Below the pieces are notes generated by a model, which ran no database searches, was not told the DNA's origin, and saw nothing but the letters and a program-made list of their open reading frames with translations. 36,275 bases of DNA from Symbiodinium natans (taxonomy: Eukaryota; Sar; Dinophyceae; Suessiales; Symbiodiniaceae), in assembly GCA_905221605.1 (NCBI GenBank), contig CAJNDS010001078.1:1-36275 (forward strand), read 5' to 3'. Positions 1 through 11,500 of this stretch are shown one piece after another. The translations under genes and the position numbers were made by a program. Every line of letters begins with the position of its first letter. The stretch's first letter is position 1.

Positions 1-2
1 AC

Positions 3-568
3 ATTGCGTATCGATATGCAGAGTTGGCAGGTGCCCGACCTAACTTGGAACCAACTGATTAACCAACTGATTATTACCATCTGATCCACAACTTCGTCCC
101 GCAGATGTCTTGATTATGACGACCCCTTCTATCGTCGCATCTTCTTGGCGACAATTCCCACGATTAGCATTCGATTTTGCCATTGTATCTCCATTCCTTG
201 CTACGAACTTGGCTACTTCAGCGAGTGTGGAGCTTTCAGCGGCAAATTCGTATGCTAAGCGTAAGTTCGAGTTGAAGGATTGTGGGAAACGGTGCGAAGC
301 CATGAATGTGGGGTATGAGCCGATCGTTTTCGAAGTTACGGGGGGCTTGGCCTTGGAAGGACAACGCCACTTGCAGATGATTTGTGAGGCGATCGATACG
401 AAACAGGGATTGCAGAAGGGTCGGACCCAACGCACGTTGCGCATTCGCATCTCGATTGATTTGCAAAGAGGATTGCATCTTACGTTTCAGAAGCAACGCC
501 GGGCGTGTATGCAGACTTGTGGTGGTAGTCCGGCGTGCGAGATTCATGATAGGATCTATGGGTCGTAG
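3..568 (+). pseudogene. C-terminal fragment of a non-LTR retrotransposon protein (restriction-like endonuclease type), frameshifted
   Basis: This is the tail of a retrotransposon polyprotein, cut by the window start. Seen: the third frame of the window reads from base 3 (ELAGARPNLEP at about 21-53) to a TAA at 60. The homologous reading then continues in the second frame from base 71, with LRPADVLI at 92-115, AFDFAIVSP at 167-193, a lysine/arginine-rich stretch, PIVFEVTGG at 320-346 and ISIDLQRG at 449-472, ending at TAG 566-568. A 12-bp direct duplication (ACCAACTGATTA, about 45-68) lies at the break. Known: the order RPAD, D-rich strand, then a strand ending in E, followed by an 'LQRG' helix, is typical of the C-terminal domain of many algal, oomycete and other eukaryotic retroelements, and fits a PD-(D/E)xK-like endonuclease. 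That catalytic assignment is inference. No reverse transcriptase is visible because the element is truncated. The frame change makes it a relic. Confidence 0.7.
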
Positions 569-590
569 ATGCGATGGCTTGTTGTCAGGA

Positions 591-670
591 TGATCCCTTT
601 TGCGCAGGATTGTCGTCTATTGAGTGAGCCTGATCCCTTTTACATAGGATTGTTGACTACTGAATGAGCC
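591..670 (+). repeat. 40-bp tandem duplication downstream of the retroelement relic
   Basis: Two imperfect copies of a 40-bp unit beginning TGATCCCTTTT (591-630 and 631-670), both ending in TGAGCC. Short tandem units are common in the 3' untranslated end of non-LTR elements, so this may be the tail of the relic ending at 568. That link is inference. Confidence 0.75.
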
Positions 671-855
671 AAGATTTGATTGAGTTGGCTGAGTCTATGG
701 CCATTTGTTGGGGTCTCGGTTTGCTTGTGATCGTGACGCGAGTCTCCAGGTTCTTTTCTAATTCGGGGTAGTGGTGGGCGTTTGAATGCATGGAAGAGAA
801 TTTGAGGACTCGTATGGATGGTATTTTGTGATCACCCGAGACGCTGGTTGTTCAG
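671..855 (+). other. Non-coding stretch, probable LTR (U5) end
   Basis: No gene or tandem repeat is seen here. The last ~30 bases (GATCACCCGAGACGCTGG at about 830-847) resemble the sequence just before 36114 (GAATCACGAAGCTGG). On both flanks this is followed by a TTAATT-containing leader. It is read as a diverged LTR end; the 5' boundary is not identifiable. Confidence 0.35.
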
Positions 856-1023
856 TTAATTCTTTTGGGACGTGGTCGAGCATCAAGTCTCTTTTCGTCC
901 ATTGTGAGGCTACAGTAATCTCTTCACTATTTTCGTCTCTATGGAGGATTCATGCTTAATTGGTGCTTTTGGGAGCATACGTCTCTTGCCCGTGTTCAGG
1001 TCAAACACATATCTGCCTCAGGG
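856..1023 (+). mobile_element. LTR-retrotransposon leader-like sequence, left flank
   Basis: Two leader-like motifs about 100 bp apart begin TTAATTCTTTTGGGA (856) and TTAATTGGTGCTTTTGGGAG (956). The second resembles the 'ATTGGTGCTTT' leader found just inside the LTR of many plant gypsy-type elements. The right flank has a collinear pair at 36114 and 36210, 96 bp apart, with similar sequence between. A gag-like start codon follows at 1024. No complete LTR pair, target-site duplication or pol gene is visible. Confidence 0.45.
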
Positions 1024-1251
1024 ATGGCCGCGCAGGAACCTGCAGCCGCTGCTCAGGCCTCTCAAGGAATAACAAGATCATTTCGTCATCCCGAGACTCC
1101 CCGTCGTGCATTGAAAAACCCGCCACCACCCCCAATTAACCAGGAATCTCGAGAGAACGAAATTCCAAAGCCAACACGCACACACACGCCGGACGAAACT
1201 CTATACAAAGTTGGGGCAGGCTTTGATATCTCGATAAATCTCGATACGTAA
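1024..1251 (+). pseudogene. Truncated gag-like N-terminus running into satellite
   Basis: An ATG at 1024 opens a frame starting MAAQEPAAAAQASQ, rich in Ala, Pro and Gln with a run of prolines (about 1120-1133). It sits just behind the leader-like sequence, where a retrotransposon gag would begin. From about 1205 the frame is family A satellite and it stops at 1249-1251, so the native reading was lost. An upstream in-frame ATG at 952 exists but lies inside the leader. Low complexity precludes firm family assignment; it could be chance. Confidence 0.3.
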
Positions 1252-3930
1252 ATTGTCGTGATAATTTTCTTCCTCTCTATATTTGGGATAGATTTGTATA
1301 TCTCGATAATCTGGACGTCCCAGATTTCGTGAAAATTTTGATTTATTTTTATATTGGATAGGGTTTGATATCTCTATATGCGAGATTTCGCGATCGATTT
1401 GATATCTCGGCAGGCGAGATTTCGTGATCATTCTGATTGATATCTCGATGAGATAATCTAGGGATTGATATCTCGACACGCGAGATTTCATGATAATTCT
1501 ATTTTGATGTTCGACTATCTCGATACGCAAGATTTCTTGATAATTTTAATCTTCTCTATATTTGGGAAGGGTTTGATATGGCAGGCGAGGATTCGTGATA
1601 ATTTGATTTGATGATTCGATAATCTCGATACGTAAGAATTCGTGATAATTTTGATCCTCTCTATGTTGGTGCAAGGATTGATAATTCGATAATCTGGATG
1701 TGTGAGGTTTCGTGTCAATTTTGATTGGTGTCTCGATAATCTCGATGCGTAATATTTCGTGATAATTTTGGTCCTCTCTATGTTGGGGTAGGATTTGATG
1801 TCTCGATCATCTGGATGTCTGAGATTTCGTATTAATTTTGATTGATATCTCGATAATCTCGATGCGCAATGTTTCGCGATAATTTTGGTCCTCTCTATGT
1901 TGGGGTAGGATTTGATATCTCGATAATCTGGACGTGCGAGATTTCATGATAATTTGATTTGGTGACCCGATAATTTCGATACGTAAGGTTCCATGAATAT
2001 TTTATTCCTTTCTATGTTGGGATAGGATTTGATGTCTCGATACGTGAATTTTCGTGATAATTTGATTTGATATCTCGATATTCTCGATATGCAAGAGATC
2101 GTGAAAATTATATATCCTATATCCTCTGTATATTGACGTATGATTTGATAATTCAATGATCTAGATACGCGAGATTTCGTGATAATTTTGATAGAGGTCT
2201 CGATAATCTCGATGCAGATAATCTCGACGTAGAAGGGGTCGTGATATTTTCATCCCTCTCTTTATTGGGGAAGGGATTGATATCTCGGCGTGGGTTTTTC
2301 GTATTAGTTTTTTTCGAAGTCTCGATAATCTCGATGAGCAAGATTTCAGGATAATTTTTCATGCTCGATATCTTGGCATAAGGATGTATAATTCGATAAT
2401 CTGGATGCCCGAGGATTCGTGCGCCAATTTTGATTGATATCTCGATAATCTCGATATATTTGGATCCTATCTATATGGAATAGGGATTGATGCCTCGATA
2501 ATGGAGATTTCGTGATTATTTGATTTGATATCTCGACAATCTCGACGTGCAAGAAGTCGTGAAAATTTTATTCCTCTCTATAGTATTTGATATCTCTATA
2601 ATCTCGACGCGCGAATTAGATTGGGGAAGGATTTGATATCTCGATATATGAGATTTCATGATAAATTTCGTGTTCTCTATATTGGGACAGGGTTTGATAT
2701 CTCGATCAATTGGATGCGTGAGATTTCGAATCAGTTTTGTTCTTCTCTATGGTGGGATAATATATGATGAGATGACGTATGAGGTGTCGTGATAATTTTG
2801 TTTGGTGATTCGCTAATCTCGTTGCGAAAGATTTCGTGTCAATTTTGTTCTCCTCTATATTGGGGTAGGATTTGATTGATATCTCGATAATCTGGATGCG
2901 CGAGGTTTCGTGATAATATTAATCCTCTTTATATTGGGGAAGGAATTATTATCTCGATGCAAAAGAATTCATGATATTTTTGATTGATCTCTCATCAATC
3001 TCGATTCCCAAGATTTCATGAAAACCGTATCCCTCTCTATATTGAAAAAGGATCTGAAATCTCGTCAATCTGCATATACGAAATTTCTTGATAAATTTAT
3101 TCCTTTCTATGATGGAATAGGATCTGATATCCCATCAATCTCGACGCATACATTTTTCAATTTTGATCCTCTCCTCATTGAGATAGGATTTGATATCCCA
3201 TCAATCCGGATGCGCAAGATTTCTTTCATGATGGTTTTCTTATCCTCTGCATTAGGATATGATTTGATGTCTCGATAATCTCGACGTGTGGGATTTCTTG
3301 ATAATTTTATTCCTCTCTATGATGGGGGAGGAATTGATGTCTCGATAATCTCGATGCGCAGGGTTTCGTGACCATTTTATTCCTCTCTATATTGGAATAG
3401 GATTTGATGTCTCGTCAATCTAAACGCATGAAATTTCGTGATAATTGTGTTCCTTTCTATGTTGAGGTAGGATTTGATATCTCGATAATCTCGATACGTG
3501 GGGTTTCGTGTCAATTTAGTTCCTCGTTATGTTGGGGTAGGGTTTGGTATCCCAAGAATCTCGAAATGCGAGGTTTCGTGGCGTTTTTGTTGCTTCCTAC
3601 CTTGAGGTAGGATTTGATGTCTCAGTTTTGTTCCTCTCTATATTGGGGTAGGATTTGATATCTCAATAATCTCGATGCGTCAGGTTTCGTGATAATTTTT
3701 GTTCTTCTTTCTACGTGTGGTTTTGTTCATAATCTCGATGCGCGAGATTTGGGGGTAGGGTTTGATATCTCGATAATCTCGATGGGTGTGTCCTGTCTAG
3801 GTTGTGATAGGATCTGATGTCTCGTCAATTTCGACGCGAAAGGTATCGTGACGATGTTCTTCCTCTCTATGTTGGGGAAGATTTTCGATATCTCGTCAAT
3901 GTCGACGTGTAAGATTTCGTGATTATTTTT
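1205..3930 (+). repeat. Satellite family A, ~70-bp tandem array, direct orientation
   Basis: About 39 head-to-tail units of roughly 70 bp. Each carries a 'TTTCGTGATAATTTTGAT' element, a 'CCTCTCTATNTTGGGGTAGG' element and 'TTTGATATCTCGATAATCTC'. For example the unit at about 1735-1804 is 70 bp. Copies are strongly diverged with indels; some lack the CTCTCTAT half and give short units (about 1380-1500). Short reading frames on both strands are broken and not conserved between units, so no gene is called. The array is old compared with family B downstream. Confidence 0.93.
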
Positions 3931-4204
3931 GAAGGACATTATTATTCTTTTGGGTATTCTTATTACTATCATTTGATTTTTCTTCATTCGTATAGTGATA
4001 GCATTATATCGTGCTTTCTTTCAATTTTTACATTTAATATCAAATTGTTCTATTTACGTCTTAGATTCATGTATTCGTTTCAGTCGTGTCACGTATTCAC
4101 AAGCTCACTTGTACACTTCGTTCACTCCTTCTAACCCAACCTTTACCATTATTGGTTCACCATGTTCATTGACTTTTCCGTCATGCACGTGTAGCTCATT
4201 AATC
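3931..4204. other. AT-rich unique spacer inside family A
   Basis: Non-repetitive, AT-rich sequence separating direct from reversed A units. A short open frame crosses it (about 3995-4408), but it shows no recognisable domain and runs into satellite, so it is not called. No terminal inverted repeat or target duplication could be made out. Confidence 0.7.
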
Positions 4205-4250
4205 GGAGACAATTTTGTTCCTGTCTGCATTAGGGTAGGGTTTGATGTCT
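4205..4250 (+). repeat. Single direct-orientation family A unit before the inversion point
   Basis: 'GGAGACAATTTTGTTCC' followed by a 'GGGTAGGGTTTGATGTCT' segment is a recognisable forward A unit. The sequence flips to reverse-complement A units right after it, placing the inversion junction near 4250. Confidence 0.8.
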
Positions 4251-5027
4251 GGCAAGTCCCAGCGTCGAGAGGAACAAAAGTATTTCGAACCCTCGCACGT
4301 CAAGATTATCGGGACACGAAACCCTACCCCTACATAGAGAGGAACAAAGTTTTCTCGAAACCTCGCGCGTCGAGATTGTCGAGACATCAAACATGGGAAC
4401 GAAATTGAGACCCAACCTCGCGTATCGAGATTGTCGAGATATCAAACCCTACCCCACGCAGAGAGGAAAAACATGTTTGCAAACCTCACGCAACGCAGAG
4501 AGGAACAAAATTGATGCGAAACCCCACGCGTCGAGATTGTCGAGACATCAAACACTTCCCCAACGTACAGAGGAACAAAATTGTCACGAAACCTCGCGCG
4601 TCGAGATTGCCGAGCCATCAAACACTTCCCCAACGTACAGAGGAACAACATTTTCACAAAACCTCACACGTCGAGATTATCGAGACATCAACCCCTTCCC
4701 CAACGTAGAGAGGAACAAAGTTGTTACGAAAACTTGCGCATCGAGATTGTCGAGACATCAAACCCAACCCCGACGTAGAGAGGAACAAAATTGTCACGAA
4801 ACTTCGCGCGTCGAGACATCAAACCCTACCCCAACATAGAGAGCATTAAAATTGTCACGAAACCTCGCGCGTCGAGATTGTCGAAACCTCAATCCCTACC
4901 CCAACGTAGAGAGGAACAACATTATTACAAAACCTCGCGCATCGAGACTGTCGAAGCATCAAACCCTACCCCAACGTAGAAAGGAACAAATTTGTCACGA
5001 AACTTGGCGCGTGAAGCTTGTCGAAGG
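4251..5027 (-). repeat. Satellite family A, ~70-bp array, inverted orientation
   Basis: About 11 units of 70 bp that are the reverse complement of the array at 1205-3930: GAAACCTCGCGCGTCGAGAT, then GACATCAAACCCTACCCCAA, then GAGAGGAACAAAATTGTCAC. Starts at 4518, 4588 and 4658 show an exact 70-bp period. These units are more alike than those of the direct array, so this side looks younger. The array ends abruptly at about 5027, where family B starts. Confidence 0.93.
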
Positions 5028-7040
5028 TACCAGCAAATCACAGACACCAAATCGTACATCTTGCCATGCCTCAAACAGGCACAGCACATCACAGGCAAAA
5101 ATCGTACATCTTACCATGCTTCATACAGATACCAGAATAGCATGGGCAACAAATCATACATGTTGCCATGTCTCACACAGATACCAGCAAAACACAGACA
5201 ACAAGTCGCACATCTTGCCATGCTTCGCGCAGATAACAGCAAATCACGGGCAATAAATCGTTCATCTTGCCATGCCTCACACAGATACCAGCAAAGCACA
5301 GGAAACAAATCGTACTTCTTGCCATACCTCACACAGTTACCAGCAAATCAAAGGCAACAAATCGTTCATCGTACCATGCCTCACGCAGTTAGTAGCAAAT
5401 CACAGGCAACAAATCATGCCTCTTGCCATGCCTCACACAGATACCAGCAAATCACAGGCAATAAGTCGTACATCACACAGATAGCAGCAAATCCCAGGCA
5501 ACAAAACGTACTTCTTGCCATGCCTCCCATAGATACCCGCGAATGATAGACAACAAATCGTACTTCTTGCCATGCCTCACACAGATACCGGCAGCTCACG
5601 GGCAACAAATCGTACATCTTGCAATGCCTCTCACAGATGCCAGCGAATCAAAGGCAACAAATCCTACTTCTTGAGATGCCTCACGCAGATACCAGCAAAT
5701 CACACGGAAGAAACGGGATATCTTACCAAGCCTCATGCAGATACCAGCAAATCGCAGGCAACAAATCGTTCATCTTGCCATGTCTCACACAGATACCAGC
5801 AAATCACAGGCAAGAAATCGTACATGTTATCATGCCTCGCACAGATACCAGCAAATCACAGACAACAAATCGTACTTCTTGCCATGTCTCACGCAGATAC
5901 CAGCAAATCGCAGGCAACAAATCGTCCATCTTTCCATGCCTCTCATAGAGACTAGCAAATCACGGGCAACAAATCGTACATCTTGCCATGCTTCATACAG
6001 ATACCAGCAAATCACAGGCAACAAAGCATACATCTTTTCATGCCTCTCACAGATACGCCAACAAATCACAGGCAACAAATCGTCCATCTTGCCATGCCTC
6101 TCACAGAGACTAGCAAATCACGGGCAACAAATCATACATCTTGCCATGCCTCACACAGATACCAGCAAATCACAGGCAACAAACCGTGCATCTTGCCATG
6201 CCTCACACAGATACCAGCAAATCAAAGGCAACAAATCGTACTTCTTGCCATGTCTCAAGCAGATACCAGCAAATCACAGGCAACACATCGCACTTCTTGC
6301 CATGTCTCATGCAGATACCAGCAAATCTCAGGCAACAAATCGTACTTCTTGCCATGTCTCACGCAGATACCAGCAATTCACAGGCAACAAATCGTACTTC
6401 TTGCCATATCTCATAAAGATACCAGCAAATCACAGGCAACAAATCGTACTTCTTGCCATGTCTCACGCAGATACCAGCAAATCACAGGCAACAAATCGTA
6501 CTTCTTCAAGTCTCATGCAGATACCAGCAAATCACAGGCAACAAATCGTACTTCTTGCCATGTCTCACACAGATACCAGCAAATCACAGGCAACAAATCG
6601 TACATGTTATCATGCCTCGCACAGATACCAGCAAATCACAGACAACAAATCGTACTTCTTGCCATGCCTCATGCAGATACCAGCAAATCGCAGGCAACAA
6701 ATCGTTCATCTTGCCATGCCTCACACAGATATCACCAAATCAGAGGCAACAAATCGCGCAGGCAACAAAATCGCATTTTTTATCATACCTCAGATACCAG
6801 CAAAACACAGGCAACAAATCGTACATCTTGCCATGCCTCGCGCAGATACTAGCAAATCACTATCAATAAATTCGTACATGTTGTCATGCCTCACACAGAT
6901 CCCAGCAAATCACAGGCAACAAATCGTACATCTTGCCATGCCTCACACAGATACCAGCAGATCACAGGCCACATTTCGTACATCATTCCATGCCTCACAT
7001 AGGCACCGGCAAATCACAGCCAACAAACCGTACTTCTTGC
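5028..7040 (+). repeat. Satellite family B, edge subfamily B1 (52-bp monomer)
   Basis: About 38 monomers of 52 bp in direct orientation. The commonest form has ACATCTTGCCATGCCTCAC followed by ACAGATACCAGCAAATCAC and AGGCAACAAATCGT. Compared with the core array it prefers CATC over CTTC, GCCTC over GTCTC and CACACAG over CACGCAG. Point variation and short indels are frequent, especially up to about 6000. Toward 7000 core-type monomers mix in. The array passes into family C at about 7041. Confidence 0.95.
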
Positions 7041-8530
7041 CATGCTTGGTCTTGGTGGCTCTTTCTTGCCCGCTCTTATTCTTATCCGTGGCAAATCGCA
7101 TCGCCGGGTCTTGGTGGCTCTTTCTGGCCCACTCTTATCTGTAACAAATGGTACCCCCGGGTCTTGGTGGCTCTTTCTGGCCCCGCTCTTATCCGTAACT
7201 CATCGTACCCATGGGTCTTGGTGGCTCTTTCTGGCCCACTCTTATCTGCAACAAATCGTACCCCCTGGCCTTGGTTGCTCTTTCTGACCCACTCTTATCT
7301 ATAACAAGGTTCTTTCTGGCCCGCTCTTATCTGTAACACATCGTACGCGGGTCTAGGTGGCTCTTTCTGGGCCACTCTTATGCGAACACATCGTGACCCC
7401 GGGTTTTGGTGGCTCTTTCTGGCCCACTCTTATGCATAACAAATCGTACCCCCAGGTCTTGGTGGCTCTTTCTGGCCCACTCTTGTCCATAACAAATCGT
7501 ACCCTCGGGTCTTGGTGGCTCTTTCTAGCCCACTCATATCTATAACAAGGCTCTTTCTGGCCCACTCTTATCCGTAACAAATCCCACCCCCGGGTCTTGG
7601 TGGCTCTTTCTGGCCCACTCCGTAACAAATCGTAACTTTGGGTCTTGGTGGCTCTTTCTAGGCCACCCTTATCCGTAGCACATCGTACCCTCGGGTCTTG
7701 GTGGCTCTTTCTGGTCCATTGTTAGCCATAACAAATCGCACCCCCGGGTCTTGGTGGCTCTTTTTGGCCCACTCTTTCCTATAACAACGCCCTTTCTGGC
7801 CCACTCTTATCCGTAACAAATCGTAATTCCGGGTCTTGGTGGCTCTTGTGGCCCACTCTTATGCATAGCAAATCGCTTCTTGTCTTTTTCTGGCCCACTC
7901 TTATCCGTAACAAATCGCACCCCCGGGTCTTGGCGTAACAAATCGTACACCCGGTCTGGGTGGATCTTTGTGGCCCACTCGTATCCGTAAAAATCGTACC
8001 CCCTGGTCTTGGTGGCTGTTTCCGGCCCACTCTTATCCATAACCGATCGTACCCCCGGGTCTTGCTCTTTCTTGCCCGTTCTTATCCGCAACACATCGTA
8101 CCCCCTGGTCTTGGTGGCTCTTTCCGGCCCATTCTTATCCGTAACAAATCGTACCCCCGGGTCTTGGTAGCTCTTTCTGGCCCACTCTCATCCGTAACAA
8201 ATCATAATTCCGGGTCGTGGTGGCTCTTTCTAGCCCACTCTTATCTAACAAGGCTTTTTCTGGCCCATTCTTATCCGCAACACATCGTACCCGTGGGTCT
8301 TGGTGGCTGTTTCTGGCCCACTCATATTCTCAACAAATCGTACCCCCGGGTCTAAGTGCGTCTTTCTGATACATAACAAGCCTTTCTGGCCCATTCTTAT
8401 CCGTAACAAATCGCCCCCCCCCCCCCCCCCCGCGCGGGTCTTGGTTCTTTCTGGTCGATGGTCGACTCTTATCGGTGACAATCGTACCCCCGGGTCTTAG
8501 TGGCTCTTTGTGGTCCACTCTTATCCATAA
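7041..8530 (+). repeat. Satellite family C, ~53-bp monomer with short units
   Basis: About 29 units built of GTAACAAATCGTACCCCCGG, GTCTTGGTGGCTCTTTCTGG and CCCACTCTTATCC. It is GC-richer than its neighbours. Some units lack about 20 bp (the CGTACCCCCGGGTCTTGG part), leaving '(AT)AACAAGG-CTCTTTCTGG'. These short units lie at 7304, 7545, 7784, 8248 and 8376, giving a repeat-of-repeats of about 240 bp through most of the block. The block sits inside family B; the right junction (CATAACAAAT|ACCAG, about 8530) falls in the AACAAAT word shared by both families. Confidence 0.93.
8414..8431. repeat. Poly-C run (18 C) in family C
   Basis: A homopolymer of 18 C replaces the CCCCCGGG part of a family C unit and is followed by GCGCGGGTC. 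The exact length is likely uncertain, because homopolymers this long are poorly determined. Confidence 0.9.
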
Positions 8531-11500
8531 CAAATACCAGCAACTCACAGGCAACAAATCGTACTTCTTGCCATGTCTCACGCAGATACCAGCAAATCAC
8601 AGGCAACAAATCGTACTTCTTGCCATGTCTCACGCAGATAACAGCAAATCACATGCAACAAATCGTACTTCTTGCCATGTCTCACGCAGATACCAGCAAA
8701 TCACAGGCAACAAATCGTACTTCTTGCAATGTCTCACACAGATACCAGCAAATCACAGGCAACAAACCGTTCATCTTGCCATGCTTCACACAGATACCAG
8801 CAAGTCACAGGCAACCAATCGTACTTCTTGTTATGTCTCACGCAGATACCAGCAAATCACAGGCAACAAATCGTACTTCTTGCCATGTCTCACGCAGATA
8901 CCAGCAAATAACAGGCAACAAATCGTACTTCTTGCCATGTCTCACGCAGATACCAGCAATTCACATGCAACAAATCGTACTTCTTGCCATGTCTCACGCA
9001 GATACCAGCAAATCACAGGCAACAAATCGTACTTCTTGCCATGTCTCACACAGATACCAGCAAATCACAGGCAACAAATCGTACTTCTTGCCATGTCTCA
9101 CACAGATACCAGCAAATCACAGGCAACAAGTCGTATTTCTTGCCATGTCTCACGCAGATACCAGCAAATCCCAGACAACAAATCGTACTTCTTGCCATGT
9201 CTCACACAGATACCAGCACATCACAGGCAACAAATCGTACTTCTTGCCATGTCTCACGTAGATACCAGCAAATCACAGGCAACAAATCGTACTTCTTGCC
9301 ATGTCTCACGCAGATACCAGCAAATCACAGGCAACAAATCGTACTTCTTGCCATGTCTCACGCAGATACCAGCAAATCACAGGCAACAAATCGTACTTCT
9401 TGCCATGTCTCACACAGATACCAGCAAATCACAGGCAACAAATCGTACTTCTTCATGTCTCCCGCAGATACCAGCAAATCACAGGCAAGAAATCGTACTT
9501 CTTGCCATTCCTGCCATGTCTCACGCAGATACCAGCAAATCACAGTCAACAAATCGTACTTCTTGCCATGTCTCACGCAGATACCAGCAAATCACAGGCA
9601 ACAAATCGTACTTCTTGCCATGTCTCACGCAGATACTAGCAAATCACAGGCAACAAATCGTACTTCTTGCCATGTCTCACGCAGATACCAGCAAATCACA
9701 GGCAACAAATCTTTTTTCTCGCCATGTCTCACGCAGATACCAGCAAATCACAGGCAACAAATCGTACTTCTTGCCATGTCTCACCCAGATACCAGCAAAT
9801 CACATGCAACAAATCGTACTTCTTGCCATGTCTCACGCAGATACCAGCAAATCACAGGCAATAAATCGTACTTCTTGCCATGTCTCACGCAGATACCAGC
9901 AAATCACGGGCAACAAATCGTACCCTTCTTGCCATGTCTCACACAGATACCAGCAAATCACAGGCAACAAATCGTACTTCTTGCCATGTCTCACGCAGAT
10001 ACCAGCAAATCACAGGCAACAAATTGTACTTCTTGCCACGTCTCCCGCAGATTCCAGCAAATCTCAGGCAACAAATCGTACTTCTTGCCATGTCTCACGC
10101 AGATACCAGCAAATCGCAGGCAACAAGTCGTGCTTCTTGCCATGTCTCACGCAGATACCAGCAAATCACAGGCAACAAATCGTACTTCTTGCCATGTCTC
10201 ACGCAAATACCAGCAAATCTCAGGCAACAAATCGTACTTCTTGACATGTCTCACGCAGATACCAGCAAATCATAGGCAACAAATCGTACTTCTTACCATG
10301 CCTCATGCAGATACCAGCAAATCACAGGCAACAAATCGCACTTCTTGCCATGTCTCACGCAGATACCAGCAAATCACAGGCAACAAATCGTACTTTTTGC
10401 CACGTCTCACACAGATACCAGCAAATCACAGGCAACAAATCGTACTTCTTGCCATATCTCACCCAGATACCAGCAAATCACAGGCAACAAATCGTACTTC
10501 TTGCCATGTCTCATGCAGATACCAGCAAATCACAGGCAACAAATCGTACTTCTTGCCATGTCTCACTCAGATACCAGCAAATCACAGGCAACAAATCGTA
10601 CTTCTTGCCATGTCTCACGCAGATACCAGCAAATCACAGGCAATAATTCGTACTTCTTGCCATGTCTCACGCAGATACCAGCAAGTAACAGGAAACAATC
10701 GTACTTCTTGCCATGTCTCACACAGATACCAGCAAATCACAGGCAACAAATCGTACTTCTTGCCATGTCTCACGCAGATACCAGCAAATCACAGGCAACA
10801 AATCGTACTTCTTGCCATGTCTCACACAGATACCAGTCAATCACAGGCAACAAATCGTACTTCTTGCCATGTCTCACGCAGATACCAGCGAATCACAGGC
10901 AACAAATCGTACTTCTTGCCATGTCTCACGAAGATACCAGCAAATCACAGGCAACAAATCGTACCCTTCTTGCCATGTCTCACGCAGATACCAGCAAATC
11001 TCAGGCAACAAATCGTACTTCTTGCAATGTCTCACGCAGATACCAGCAAATCACAGGCAACAAATCGTACTTCTTGCCATGTCTCACGCAGATACCAGCA
11101 AATCACAGGCAACAAATCGTACTTCTTGCCATATCTCACGAAGATACCAGCAAATCACAGGCAACAAATCGTACTTCTTGCCATGTCTCTCGCAGATACC
11201 AACAAATCATAGGCAACAAATCGTACTTCTTGCCATGTCTCACGCAGATACCAGCAAATCACAGGCAACAAATCGCACTTCTTGCCATGTCTCACGCAGA
11301 TACCAGCAAATCACAGGCAACAAATCTTACTTCTTGCCATGTCTCACGCAGATACCAGCAAATCACAGGCAACAAATCGTACTTCTTGCCATGTGCAGAT
11401 ACCAACAAATCATAGGCAACAAATCGTACTTCTTGCCATGTCTCACGCAGATACCAGCAAATCACAGGCAACAAATCGTACCCTTCTTGCCATGTCTCAC

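Noticed and set aside
40-547. Minus-strand frames of 136 and 103 codons opposite the retroelement relic.
   Set aside because: Shadows of the forward reading, which carries the recognisable retroelement motifs.
1205-3930. Family A as a transcription-factor site array because of repeated TCTCGATAATCTCGA near-palindromes.
   Set aside because: The near-palindrome is part of a tandem satellite unit and is poorly kept among units. Nothing besides repetition supports a regulatory role.
4393-4839. Forward frames of about 70-150 codons in the inverted A array with repeated 'ASRLSRHQ' peptides.
   Set aside because: They follow the 70-bp unit in several frames and break between units. Satellite readings, not a gene.
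5111-5332. Minus-strand frames across family B (for example MRHGKKYDLLPVICWYL types).
   Set aside because: They are short, recur wherever a monomer lost one of its TGA triplets, and are reverse readings of the satellite.
7353-7628. Minus-strand frames in family C with repeated 'SGPERATKT' peptides.
   Set aside because: Period follows the 53-bp monomer, frames change with unit length, and no start or domain is present.
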